A stretch of 64,000 nt of DNA, taken from Rhizobium sp. PP-CC-3A-592 (lineage in GTDB: Bacteria; Pseudomonadota; Alphaproteobacteria; Rhizobiales; Rhizobiaceae). The position numbers were made by a program, and so were the translations under genes. How positions within the stretch are numbered: the first letter of the stretch is position 1; each line of letters starts with the position of its first letter. Shown in pieces: positions 25,622 through 35,787 of this stretch. The notes under the pieces were generated by a model that was not told the origin of the DNA, made no database searches, and saw only the letters and a program-made list of their open reading frames with translations. The DNA lies in the NCBI RefSeq assembly GCF_003217095.1, contig NZ_QJSR01000001.1, forward strand, positions 968,009 to 1,032,008, given 5' to 3'.

Positions 25622-28600
25622 ATGCCCGTGAAATCCTACCCCTTCATCGACATTGCCGTTCATGAACGTGTGCGGGATCATTTCGCGCGTGGCGATGCGG
25701 CCATTCTGTTTGCGCCGGATCTGTCGCGGGTGCTCTGGTCGAATGGCGAGGGTGCGGCTCTCTTCGGGCTGGGTTCGATCTATGACTTTCTGGATGGGGG
25801 GCCCAGCGCTGCAAGCGTCGCCTTTCGCCAGCTGCAATCGACCGCGCGCCAGTTGCGCGAGGCGGGGGAGACGCGCCGCTTTCTGATGCGCATGTCCGCC
25901 GGGTTCCAGAGCGTGACCGTGAATGCCGAACTCGCACTGATCGACGTGCGCGCCGGCGAACGGGCGATCCTCTTCACCGCCCCGCGCCTTGCGCCATCCC
26001 GTGGCGGCCGTCCCGTGCCGGTGGCGGAGATGGCCGCGCGGATGATTTCGGGTTTCGACGATCCGGATACCCACATGGCGGTGCTCGATGGCGCGGGGGC
26101 GGTGCTCGCCTCGTCGCCGCAGTTTCAGGCGCTCGGCATGACGCAGCAGACGCTGCTGTCGCTGGTAGACGCCGTCGGTCGCGATAGCGACTGGCTGCTG
26201 AAGCGGCCCGTACCCACGGGCAAGGGAACGCTGCCGGCAGCCATCGGCAAGGTTTCGGCCGATCCGGCGCTGCACCTGCTTTTCGCCGTGGAGACGATTC
26301 TCGGTCACATGGATGCGACGAGCGACGTCGGCGTGCCGGTGGAAGCGGCCATTGCCGCGGAGCCGCCGGCGAGCGCTGAAGCCGCGGATCTGGACGTGCC
26401 GGCAGCGGTTGATATCGCCGATGTCGAGGCGCGCGACAGCCATGTGGAGGCTGAAGAGGTCGCGGCCGATGTTTTCGAGCCTGTCGATCACTTGGATGTC
26501 GCGCCTGATGGTTCGTCGAGGGACATCGAGCAGGATGCCGAGGCGATCGTCACGGCGGCGTCGGGCGACGAGGCGCTGGATCTGGCCGATGACACCCCCG
26601 TGGCGGCCGAGCCTGCGGATGTACTGCCTGTTGCCGATGAGGCCGCTGACGTCGATGTAACGGACGTGGACGCGGATGTCCCGGCTTCGGACGCGCACAA
26701 TGGCCTTGCCGATGTCGTTGAGGAGGCTGAGCCGGTTGGCGTGGACGTTGAGGAAACCTCTTCCGAGGTTATCGACGCTGCCGGCGACGAGGTCGCCGCG
26801 TCCGATGACCTGACCGCGAAGACCCATGCCGAGGGCGATGCGAGCGGCGGTGACGATGTTGCCATTGGGGAGCCCGCGGCTTTCGCCTTCGATCCCGCCA
26901 TGCGGTCCATCCGGTTCGTCTGGAAGATCGGGGCGGACGGGCGTTTCAGCGAGATCTCGCGCGAGTTCGCGCTGGCGGTCGGGCCGCAGGCCGCCGATGT
27001 TCTGGGGCAGAGCTTTGCCGATCTCGCCGCGCGCTTCGCGCTCGATCCCGATGGAACCATCGTGGAGCTGTTGAACCGGCGCGACACATGGTCGGGCAAG
27101 ACGGTGCTGTGGCCGGTCGAAGGCGAAGCACTCTGCGTTCCCGTCGATCTCGCCGCCTTGCCGACCTACTCGCGCAACCGGGAATTCGACGGCTTCCGTG
27201 GCTTCGGCATCGTGCGGGTGTCCGATGCGGTCGCGGACCCGTCGGCGCGTGGGCTCAATCTTGCCGGTCTGCCGACCGTCGGAGATGATGTGGAGCCGGC
27301 GCAGGACGCGGAGGTTCTCGGCGAGGCTTTGGACGAGACCCCTGCCCTGCCGGACGAGGACTTTGCCTCCGATGCGCAGCGTGAGACGCTGGAGGATGAT
27401 GGCTCGTTCTTCGTTGCGGCGGATGAAGACGTGTCCTCGTTAAACGAGGCTGGCGCAACCGATCCCGTTGACGATGACCTCGCCCCCCTTGAGGATGGCC
27501 TTCCGCGCGACCCCTTCATGGGCGAGCGTCCGGCGTTGAAGCTGGTGGAGACGCCATCGCGGCGCCATTCGGACAAGATCGTTCCGATAGACGGTGCCCG
27601 CCCGACAAGCACCGAGACGCTGACGCGAAGCGAACAGGCAGCCTTTCGCGAGATTGCGCGTCAGTTGACGACGACCTTCGGCAAGCGCGCGGAGCCGGCA
27701 GGACCACCGGTCGAAGGCGAAGCGGATGCCGAACAGGCTGCGGCGGATCCGGCGACAGGTGCAGAGGTCGGTCAGAACGATGTGCAGGCCGAGGACGCGA
27801 TCACGGAAGAAGCGGTCGCCGGCGCGCCTGACGAGGTCGAGGCAGCGGGCGACGCCACCTCGGACGCGGATGAGACCGTGGCGGCGGGTGACGATGCCGT
27901 CGCTACACCCGAACCCGGGCATGGCGATGAGGACAAGCCCGTTGACATCGTCGCTGCCGAGGACGTTGCGGATGCCGACGATCATGGGCCAGCCGCGGAC
28001 GCTGAAGCCAATGCTACTTTGACTGCGGATGACGAGACGCGAGCGGCGGAAGCTGCCGACATGCCTGCGGAAGAGGCTCTCGAACCTGTTGCCGTTGGCG
28101 AGCCTGTGGCCGACGACGAGGCTGGCGACAAGGATGCCGTGCTGAGCCCGGCGATGATCGATCGCCTCGAAAGCGCGGTGCTGATCCATAGCGGCGATGA
28201 ACTCTATCATGCGAATGCCGCCTTCCTCGAACTGACCGGCTACCACACGCTGCAGGAGCTGCGCGTGGAGGGCGGGATCGACGCTCTGTTCGTCGGCGAA
28301 GACGAAGGTATTCTCGACGTGCCCCCGGGCGCGATGATGATGATCCGCAATGACGGCCGCCTGGTGCCGGTGACGGCGCGGCTGCAGGCCATTCCGTTCG
28401 ACGACAAGGGCGTGGCGCTGATGATGTCGCTGGTTCTGGTCGAGACGCCGCCGGCCGATGCCTTACCCGTCGAGGACGAGGGGCTGCCCGAAGGCGAGTA
28501 TGTCGGGGACATCGCTGAGAGCCATGTGGACACGCCCGAAACGGTCGAGGCAGGTTCGTCATCGATTGCGGATCAGGCTGCGATTGCCGAGGCCGAGGCG

Positions 28601-29731
28601 CGGGTGGAGGCGTTTCGGATCGAGACCGAGGAGCTGCGCGCGATCCTGGAAACGGCAACGGACGGCGTCGTGGTGATGGGTGCGGACGGCGATATCCGGT
28701 CGCTGAACCGCTCCGCCAATGCCCTGTTCAACTATAATGATGCCGATGTTATCGGTAAGCCGTTTGCCACCCTGTTTGCGCATGAGAGCCAGCGTGCGGT
28801 CATGGATTATCTCGCGGGGCTTGCCGGCCACGGGGTTGCCAGCGTGCTCAACGATGGACGCGAAGTGATCGGCCGGGAGGCGTCCGGCGGGTTCATTCCG
28901 CTGTTCATGACCATGGGTCGCCTGTCCTCCTCCAGCGGCTATTGCGCCGTCATTCGCGACATCACGCAGTGGAAGCGCACGGAGGAAGAACTGCGCAGCG
29001 CCAAGCGGGCGGCGGAAACGGCGAACGCGCACAAGACGGATTTTCTGGCGCGCGTCAGCCATGAGATCCGCACACCGCTCAACGCCATCATCGGCTTTTC
29101 CGACATGATGGCGAGCGAGCATTTCGGGCCGATCGGCAGCGCCCGCTATATCGAATATGCGAGCGACATCGGCCGGTCCGGTCGCCATGTGCTGGATATC
29201 GTCAACGATCTCCTCGACATATCGAAGATCGAAGCCGGTGAAATGGAGCTGGACTTTGCCGCCGTCGAGATCAACGAGGCGGTTTCGGAAGCCGTTTCGC
29301 TGGTGCAGCCTCAGGCCAACGCACAACGCGTTATCATCCGCACGTCGCTGTCGACCTCGGTTCCCAACGTCGTTGCCGACAACCGGTCGATCAAACAGAT
29401 CGCGCTGAACATCCTTGCCAATGCCATTCGCTTCACCCCGGCCGGCGGGCAGATCGTGGTCTCCACAGCTTACGAAGCAAATGGCAGCGTGATGCTGCGC
29501 ATCCGCGACACGGGCGTCGGAATGACGCGGACCGAGCTTGAACAGGCCATGAAACCCTTCCGGCAGGTGACGACCGGCACGCGCATGCGTGGCGAGGGTA
29601 CGGGGCTCGGCTTGCCGCTGACGAAGGCGATGGCGGAAGCCAACCGCGCATTGTTCGCCATCAATTCGGCGCCGAACGAGGGCACACTGGTGGAAATCAC
29701 GTTCCCGTCGCAGCGGGTTCTGGCCAACTGA
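25622..29731 (+). CDS. cbrA: Large PAS-domain sensor histidine kinase CbrA (PdhS/DivJ/PleC family)
   Basis: This is a soluble kinase of 1369 aa. The N-terminal block (YPFIDIAVHERVRDHF to about residue 220) is characteristic of CbrA/PdhS kinases, which act on DivK and link cell cycle, envelope and symbiosis in rhizobia. Then come an acidic Ala/Asp/Val/Glu tract (about 230-419), a PAS-like domain (425-540), a second acidic tract (557-838), PAS (840-940), PAS (980-1122), HisKA with the phospho-acceptor H1147 (SHEIRTPLNAIIGF) and HATPase_c (NILANAIRFT, DTGVGMT, GEGTGLGLPL). No membrane helix is seen. Placement between phasin and acsA2, near potFGHI, matches the S. meliloti cbrA locus. The two long acidic tracts look unusually extended and are probably disordered. 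Confidence 0.85.
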   Translation: MPVKSYPFIDIAVHERVRDHFARGDAAILFAPDLSRVLWSNGEGAALFGLGSIYDFLDGGPSAASVAFRQLQSTARQLREAGETRRFLMRMSAGFQSVTVNAELALIDVRAGERAILFTAPRLAPSRGGRPVPVAEMAARMISGFDDPDTHMAVLDGAGAVLASSPQFQALGMTQQTLLSLVDAVGRDSDWLLKRPVPTGKGTLPAAIGKVSADPALHLLFAVETILGHMDATSDVGVPVEAAIAAEPPASAEAADLDVPAAVDIADVEARDSHVEAEEVAADVFEPVDHLDVAPDGSSRDIEQDAEAIVTAASGDEALDLADDTPVAAEPADVLPVADEAADVDVTDVDADVPASDAHNGLADVVEEAEPVGVDVEETSSEVIDAAGDEVAASDDLTAKTHAEGDASGGDDVAIGEPAAFAFDPAMRSIRFVWKIGADGRFSEISREFALAVGPQAADVLGQSFADLAARFALDPDGTIVELLNRRDTWSGKTVLWPVEGEALCVPVDLAALPTYSRNREFDGFRGFGIVRVSDAVADPSARGLNLAGLPTVGDDVEPAQDAEVLGEALDETPALPDEDFASDAQRETLEDDGSFFVAADEDVSSLNEAGATDPVDDDLAPLEDGLPRDPFMGERPALKLVETPSRRHSDKIVPIDGARPTSTETLTRSEQAAFREIARQLTTTFGKRAEPAGPPVEGEADAEQAAADPATGAEVGQNDVQAEDAITEEAVAGAPDEVEAAGDATSDADETVAAGDDAVATPEPGHGDEDKPVDIVAAEDVADADDHGPAADAEANATLTADDETRAAEAADMPAEEALEPVAVGEPVADDEAGDKDAVLSPAMIDRLESAVLIHSGDELYHANAAFLELTGYHTLQELRVEGGIDALFVGEDEGILDVPPGAMMMIRNDGRLVPVTARLQAIPFDDKGVALMMSLVLVETPPADALPVEDEGLPEGEYVGDIAESHVDTPETVEAGSSSIADQAAIAEAEARVEAFRIETEELRAILETATDGVVVMGADGDIRSLNRSANALFNYNDADVIGKPFATLFAHESQRAVMDYLAGLAGHGVASVLNDGREVIGREASGGFIPLFMTMGRLSSSSGYCAVIRDITQWKRTEEELRSAKRAAETANAHKTDFLARVSHEIRTPLNAIIGFSDMMASEHFGPIGSARYIEYASDIGRSGRHVLDIVNDLLDISKIEAGEMELDFAAVEINEAVSEAVSLVQPQANAQRVIIRTSLSTSVPNVVADNRSIKQIALNILANAIRFTPAGGQIVVSTAYEANGSVMLRIRDTGVGMTRTELEQAMKPFRQVTTGTRMRGEGTGLGLPLTKAMAEANRALFAINSAPNEGTLVEITFPSQRVLAN

Positions 29732-30056
29732 TTCCTTTTGCTGAAACCGAGGTTCGAAAGGGAGGCAGCCATAGGGCTGCCTCAAGTTGAGTGCTTTCGA
29801 ACACGGTCGATCGACATCATGTCGGAGATCCGGCTTTACCGGCGCAAGGTCTATCATGGACCTGCGAGAGCCCGATCATGACGGCGCGGACGATAAGGAA
29901 GACTTAACAACCGCTCCCTGCAATCTTGTCGTTGAAACACACGATGCAACCTCTATGGCAGGATTTCCGGCGGAAAGCGCATGTGTCCGGCCGTCGTTCT
30001 TTATTCGAAGACTACCATCACAGCGGGATTTCTGAGGCTCGACGCTCGCGCTTGTC
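29732..30056. other. Convergent intergenic region between cbrA and acsA2
   Basis: This 325-bp region holds a nested inverted-repeat structure (29752-29802) and otherwise no credible gene; an open frame at 29787-30035 has no ribosome site and no recognisable protein character. Confidence 0.5.
29752..29802 (+). terminator. Nested stem-loop after cbrA
   Basis: An outer 9-bp stem GTTCGAAAG (29752-29760)/CTTTCGAAC (29794-29802) encloses a perfect hairpin GAGGCAGCC-ATAG-GGCTGCCTC (29762-29783). It starts 20 bp after the cbrA stop. No long T-run follows, so it may act as a terminator or mRNA end stabiliser. Confidence 0.6.
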
Positions 30057-32012
<1,956 letters not shown>

Positions 32013-32165
32013 CTTCCCCTCATACGCGGCACTCGATCTATAACACGTCGTCGCGCGGGGTAAACGGACCTTGGCGCACCCTTGCCGATTTCACGCCGAG
32101 CCGCTCGTTGTGCATGTCGAACCCGCATGAGACGCAGTGGCCGCACGTTATGAAGACGAAGGCTT

Positions 32166-32204
32166 GGCATGATGAAGGATGGGCATGATGAAGGATGGGC
32201 ATGA
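32166..32204. repeat. 16-bp tandem repeat, about 2.4 copies
   Basis: The unit GGCATGATGAAGGATG occurs twice in tandem (32166-32181, 32182-32197) followed by a partial third copy. It lies between the acsA2 start and the convergent end of the small-protein genes, directly beside a terminator stem. No coding role was seen. Confidence 0.75.
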
Positions 32205-32237
32205 CGAAGACCCGGCAGAGGTCTTGCCGGGCCTTCG
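32205..32237 (-). terminator. Stem-loop after the small-protein operon
   Basis: The stem CGAAGACCCGGCA (32205-32217)/TGCCGGGCCTTCG (32225-32237) has one mismatch and a 7-nt loop. It is 20 bp downstream of the stop of the 79-aa gene on the minus strand. There is no T-run, so the efficiency is uncertain. Confidence 0.6.
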
Positions 32238-32256
32238 ATCACAGCCGGTGGCGGTA

Positions 32257-32496
32257 TCAGCCACGGCTCTGGGTAACGATGACAGGGATCATCAGGTCAC
32301 CCCAGTTGCCTTCGCCGGCGTGATGGCGGGCGGAGCGGACGAGCTCGACCGAAACACCTGCCTCGACGGCCTTCATGATGGTGTGGTTCAGGCGGTGCAG
32401 GTCGTTGGCGACCATGCGGATCGCGGCCTGCTGGTCGGTGGTCATGCTGGATGCCTGCTCGTCTGCGCGTTCCTTGACGCGGGTCTGGATCGTCAT
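32257..32496 (-). CDS. Small conserved-looking protein of unknown function
   Basis: This 79-aa protein (MTIQTRVKERADEQASSM...) is helical and charged in the first half, with LHRLNHTIMKAVEAGVSVELVRSARHHAGEGNW in the second, of which AVEAGVSVEL and the His pair stand out. A GGAAAGGACGACC ribosome site precedes the start. It follows another small gene by 75 bp on the same strand and both end at a stem-loop, so they likely form a two-gene operon divergent from the ScfR-like regulator. No family recognised. Confidence 0.65.
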   Translation of the reverse strand: MTIQTRVKERADEQASSMTTDQQAAIRMVANDLHRLNHTIMKAVEAGVSVELVRSARHHAGEGNWGDLMIPVIVTQSRG

Positions 32497-32571
32497 TGTG
32501 GTCGTCCTTTCCTGAGGAATTACGGGTCTTTGGGAATTACGGGCCCTGGTTTGGATAGGGTGTGCCGACGT

Positions 32572-32820
32572 CTAGCCGTCGATGGGAAGGCGGGCGCGAA
32601 CCACCTGCTTTGCCTGGTTGCCGGACAGGACGTCCAGGCCTGTGAAGGAGGCTTCCTCGCGGAGGCGCTTCCAGAGGCGGTTCGCGCCGTTCCTTGCCAG
32701 CGTCGAGCGATCGGCGACGGCGCCATGACGGCGCGCCACATCGCGCACCGGAGTGATCCGGACGACCTTGTCAAAGCCGCCGGTCGAAGCGGAAAGCACC
32801 GTCGTGTCAATTTTCGTCAT
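32572..32820 (-). CDS. Small basic protein of unknown function
   Basis: This 82-aa protein (MTKIDTTVLSASTGGFDKVVRI...) is rich in Arg and Ala and has no signal peptide or membrane helix. The start at 32820 is supported by an exact AGGAGGATCTC ribosome site; an in-frame ATG 18 bp upstream overlaps that site. It is divergent from the ScfR-like regulator gene 215 bp away. No family recognised; the regulator next door is a candidate controller. Confidence 0.6.
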   Translation of the reverse strand: MTKIDTTVLSASTGGFDKVVRITPVRDVARRHGAVADRSTLARNGANRLWKRLREEASFTGLDVLSGNQAKQVVRARLPIDG

Positions 32821-32961
32821 GAGATCCTCCTCTCGCATCGATCACCGGGGGAACAGTCTCCAGTTCCTCCGTGATCCCTGCAGAGAGATGTACCGGACGA
32901 TCGAATTTTTCACCAATGGTTTCAGGGTATTGCGACTGTGAAAGAGGTCATGCTGTCTTGT

Positions 32962-32994
32962 CTTTTACATCACGGGTCTGTAATATTGTAAAAG
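32962..32994. promoter_or_regulatory. Inverted repeat in the promoter of the ScfR-like regulator
   Basis: CTTTTACA (32962-32969) faces TGTAAAAG (32987-32994) with a 17-bp spacer, 42 bp upstream of the chosen start; a nested TTACA/TGTAA pair with 9-bp spacer lies at 32965-32983. This AT-rich block is a candidate autoregulatory operator. Confidence 0.5.
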
Positions 32995-33035
32995 TGGTCA
33001 AAGACCGAAACGTCCGGCGCGGTGTAAATTTTGTC

Positions 33036-34445
33036 ATGAGCGAGAACAAGATCTTTGCCGGACCGCGCGTCCGCCGTATCCGCAACGGGCTGTCGCTGAC
33101 GCAGACGGCCATGGCCGAGGCGCTGGGCATCTCGCCGTCCTATCTCAACCTGATCGAGCGCAACCAGCGCCCGCTAACGGTGCAGCTGCTCCTGAAGCTG
33201 GCTGCCGTCTACCAGATCGACCTTGCGGAGCTGCGCGGGCAGGCCTCCGACAGCCTCGGCGAGCTGCGCGCCGTGTTCGCCGATCCGTTGCTGTCAGGAG
33301 AGCTGCCAGGGGACCAGGAGCTGATCGAGATCGCGGAAGCGGCGCCGAATGCGGCGATGGGGCTGATCAAGCTTTACCGGGCCTACAAGGAGCAGGGTTC
33401 CCGGCTGAAGGATCTGACGAGCCTGCTGTCCGGTCAGGATCAGGCCGCAGCCCTCAGCGGCGCCCGCCTGCCGATGGACGAGGTGCGCGAGATCTTCGAG
33501 ACCCGGCCCTATCATTTCGCGCGGCTCGATGCGGCGGCCGAGGCGTTCCACCAGCGGCTGGCGCCCGGAGACGACCTGCAGACGGCGCTGAAGGACTGGC
33601 TGCGGCGCGACCATGGGCTCGCGGTGCGCACCCTGCCGATCCACGTCATGCCGGATCTTCGCCGCCGGTTCGATCGGCATTCGCTGCGCCTGTTCCTGTC
33701 CGAACGCCTGTCGGCCGAGGACCAGCTTTGCGAAATCGCCATGGAGGCTGCGCATTTCGCCATGCCGGAGGCGCTTGCCGAAGAGCTGGCGGCGCTGCCG
33801 CTCACCTCCGGCGAGGCGCGGCGCATCGCCCGGTTCGAGCTGGCCCGTTATGCCGCGCTGGCGCTGATGATGCCTTACGGCACCTTCCTCGACATCTGTC
33901 GGCGCGTGCAGTTCGATATCGACCTCGTGCGGGTGCGCATGCGGGTAAGTTTCGAGCAGGCGGCCAGCCGCATGGTGACGTTGCAGCGAAGCGGCGCGCT
34001 CGGACCTCCCTTCTTCCTTCTGGAAATCGACCATGCCGGCAACCGGCTGCGCGCGCGCGGCGCGACGGGCTTTCCGCATCGGGCCTTTGGCGGCGGGTGC
34101 GTGAAGCTGAGCCTGCATGCGACCTTCGCCCAGCCGGGGCAGATCCTGGTGGAGCGTGCCGAGATGCCGGCTGGCGCCAGCTTCCTTCTCGTCGCGCGAA
34201 CGACGGACGGGCCACGCTCGGGCTTCAACGAGCGCGTGCGGCGCACCGCGCTTCTTCTCGGCTGCGAGGCGGGACAGGCCGGCGAGACGGTCTATGCCGC
34301 CGTGCCCGCGCCACCGCTTGCCGCGGGCACCGCCTGTCGCCTCTGCGAGCGCCAGGGCTGTCTTGCACGCGCCGAACCGCCGGTGACGCGTCCCCTCGGG
34401 CTCGATGAAATGGTGGCTGGGCTGAGCGTCTTCGACTTCCAGTAA
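33036..34445 (+). CDS. XRE-family regulator of the ScfR/RamB type (short-chain fatty acyl regulator)
   Basis: This is a 469-aa regulator. Residues about 9-65 are an XRE helix-turn-helix (VRRIRNGLSLTQTAMAEALGISPSYLNLIERNQR). The middle corresponds to the IrrE-like region but lacks an HExxH metallopeptidase motif. The C-terminal half is the DUF2083-type domain ending in a Cys cluster C434-x2-C437-x4-C442 (CRLCERQGC). RamB in actinobacteria and ScfR-like proteins control acetate, propionate and glyoxylate-cycle genes and may sense acyl-CoA. The start at 33036 (MSENKIFAG) gives the conserved N-terminus; upstream sequence in frame is AT-rich promoter. Targets here are unknown; acsA2 lies 1 kb away. 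Confidence 0.85.
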   Translation: MSENKIFAGPRVRRIRNGLSLTQTAMAEALGISPSYLNLIERNQRPLTVQLLLKLAAVYQIDLAELRGQASDSLGELRAVFADPLLSGELPGDQELIEIAEAAPNAAMGLIKLYRAYKEQGSRLKDLTSLLSGQDQAAALSGARLPMDEVREIFETRPYHFARLDAAAEAFHQRLAPGDDLQTALKDWLRRDHGLAVRTLPIHVMPDLRRRFDRHSLRLFLSERLSAEDQLCEIAMEAAHFAMPEALAEELAALPLTSGEARRIARFELARYAALALMMPYGTFLDICRRVQFDIDLVRVRMRVSFEQAASRMVTLQRSGALGPPFFLLEIDHAGNRLRARGATGFPHRAFGGGCVKLSLHATFAQPGQILVERAEMPAGASFLLVARTTDGPRSGFNERVRRTALLLGCEAGQAGETVYAAVPAPPLAAGTACRLCERQGCLARAEPPVTRPLGLDEMVAGLSVFDFQ

Positions 34446-34555
34446 CGAAAGGCGAACACTGTCGGCGGCGGTTCTCGTGGATGTCCCTCGCGGGCGTCGT
34501 TCGCGGGTGCGAAAGGTCTTGAGCTTCGGTGGAAAGCTGCTTAACCTTTCGTTAC

Positions 34556-34571
34556 GCGGCCGAGGCCGCGA
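34556..34571 (+). promoter_or_regulatory. Short GC-rich hairpin just upstream of potF
   Basis: CGCGGCC-GA-GGCCGCG ends 18 bp before the potF ATG, immediately ahead of the ribosome site AAAGGGG. It could be the end stem of the preceding regulator gene or a leader structure of potF. It lies within an otherwise featureless 144-bp gap. Confidence 0.4.
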
Positions 34572-34589
34572 ACAATAAAGGGGAATAGC

Positions 34590-35684
34590 ATGTCGTTGAA
34601 GTTCGTCAGCCTGGTCACTGGCCTCGTCCTGGCCGGATCCGCAGGGTTTGCGAGCGCGCAGGAGCGCGTCGTCAATGTCTACAACTGGTCCGACTATATC
34701 GATGCCAGCATCCTTGAGGACTTCACCAAGGAAACGGGCATCAAGGTCGTCTACGACGTGTTCGATTCCAACGAGATCGTGGAGACGAAACTTCTGGCCG
34801 GCGGCACCGGCTATGACGTCGTGGTGCCCACGGCCGACTTCCTGCAGCGCCAGATCAAGGCCGGCGTGTTCCAGAAGCTCGACAAGTCGAAGCTCCCGAA
34901 CATCGCCAATATGTGGGACATGGTGATGGAGCGCACCGCCCGCTACGACCCCGGCAACGAATATGCCGTGGACTATATGTGGGGCACCAACGGCATCGGC
35001 TACAATGTGGCCAAAGCCAAGGAAATCCTCGGCTCCGACGCGCGGCCCGGCCTTGAAGTCCTGTTCGATCCGGCGATTGCCGCGAAGTTCAAGGATTGCG
35101 GCATCTATGTGCTCGACGCGCCGAAGGACGTGCTGCCGTCCGCCCTCACCTATCTCGGCCTCGACCCCGACAGCCACGACCCGGCGGATCTGGACAAGGC
35201 CGGCGAGCTGATGCTGAAGGCACGCCCCTTCATCCGCAAGTTCCACTCGTCCGAATACATCAACGCGCTGGCCAACGGCGATATCTGCATCGCCTTCGGC
35301 TATTCCGGCGACCTGCTGCAGGCCCGCTCGCGCGCCGAGGAAGCCAAGGCCGGCGTCGAGGTGAACTATTCCATCCCGTCGCAGGGCGCGCAGATGTGGT
35401 TCGACATGATGGCCATCCCCGCCGATGCGCCGCATCTGGAGGAAGCCCATGCCTTCATCAACTACATGATGAAGCCGGAGGTGATCGCAAAGGCCTCCGA
35501 TTACGTCTTCTACGCCAACGGCAACAAGGCCTCCCAGAAGTTCGTCTCCAAGGACATTCTCGAGGATCCCGCGGTCTACCCGGACGAGGCGACGATGGCC
35601 AAGCTCTACACCATCTCTCCCTGGGACCCGAAAACGCAACGCGTGGCGACACGCCTCTGGACCCGGGTTCTCACAGGTCAGTAA
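34590..35684 (+). CDS. potF: Periplasmic putrescine/polyamine-binding protein
   Basis: This is the solute receptor of a PotFGHI-type importer. The signal peptide MSLKFVSLVTGLVLAGSAGFASA precedes the mature ERVVNVYNWSDYIDASIL; the VYNWSDYI start is diagnostic for PotD/PotF proteins. YDVFDSNEIVETKLLAGGTGYDVVVPT and the CIAFGYSGDLLQA segment line the polyamine site (key acidic and aromatic residues present). Length 364 aa. It is followed by a stem-loop and then potG, potH and potI. The gamma-glutamylputrescine enzymes encoded 9 kb downstream would provide catabolism of the imported putrescine. Confidence 0.93.
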   Translation: MSLKFVSLVTGLVLAGSAGFASAQERVVNVYNWSDYIDASILEDFTKETGIKVVYDVFDSNEIVETKLLAGGTGYDVVVPTADFLQRQIKAGVFQKLDKSKLPNIANMWDMVMERTARYDPGNEYAVDYMWGTNGIGYNVAKAKEILGSDARPGLEVLFDPAIAAKFKDCGIYVLDAPKDVLPSALTYLGLDPDSHDPADLDKAGELMLKARPFIRKFHSSEYINALANGDICIAFGYSGDLLQARSRAEEAKAGVEVNYSIPSQGAQMWFDMMAIPADAPHLEEAHAFINYMMKPEVIAKASDYVFYANGNKASQKFVSKDILEDPAVYPDEATMAKLYTISPWDPKTQRVATRLWTRVLTGQ

Positions 35685-35695
35685 GTCCTTCCTTC

Positions 35696-35725
35696 AATGC
35701 CCGGTTCTCCTAAGTTCCGGGCATT
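35696..35725 (+). terminator. Attenuator stem-loop between potF and potG
   Basis: The perfect stem AATGCCCGG (35696-35704)/CCGGGCATT (35717-35725) has a 12-nt loop and is followed by TTCC, 12 bp after the potF stop. It probably limits read-through so that the binding protein is made in excess. Confidence 0.65.
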
Positions 35726-35787
35726 TTCCATCCTGCGGCGTCCTCTCTTCAGCTCACGCGGCCTTGCGGCCCATCGGGAACCCTTTC

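Noticed and set aside
29787-30035. 82-codon frame between cbrA and acsA2
   Set aside because: It overlaps the nested stem-loop, has no ribosome site and no protein-like pattern.
32166-32204. Tandem repeat considered as a CRISPR or satellite
   Set aside because: Only about 2.4 contiguous 16-bp units with no spacers; a simple local duplication.
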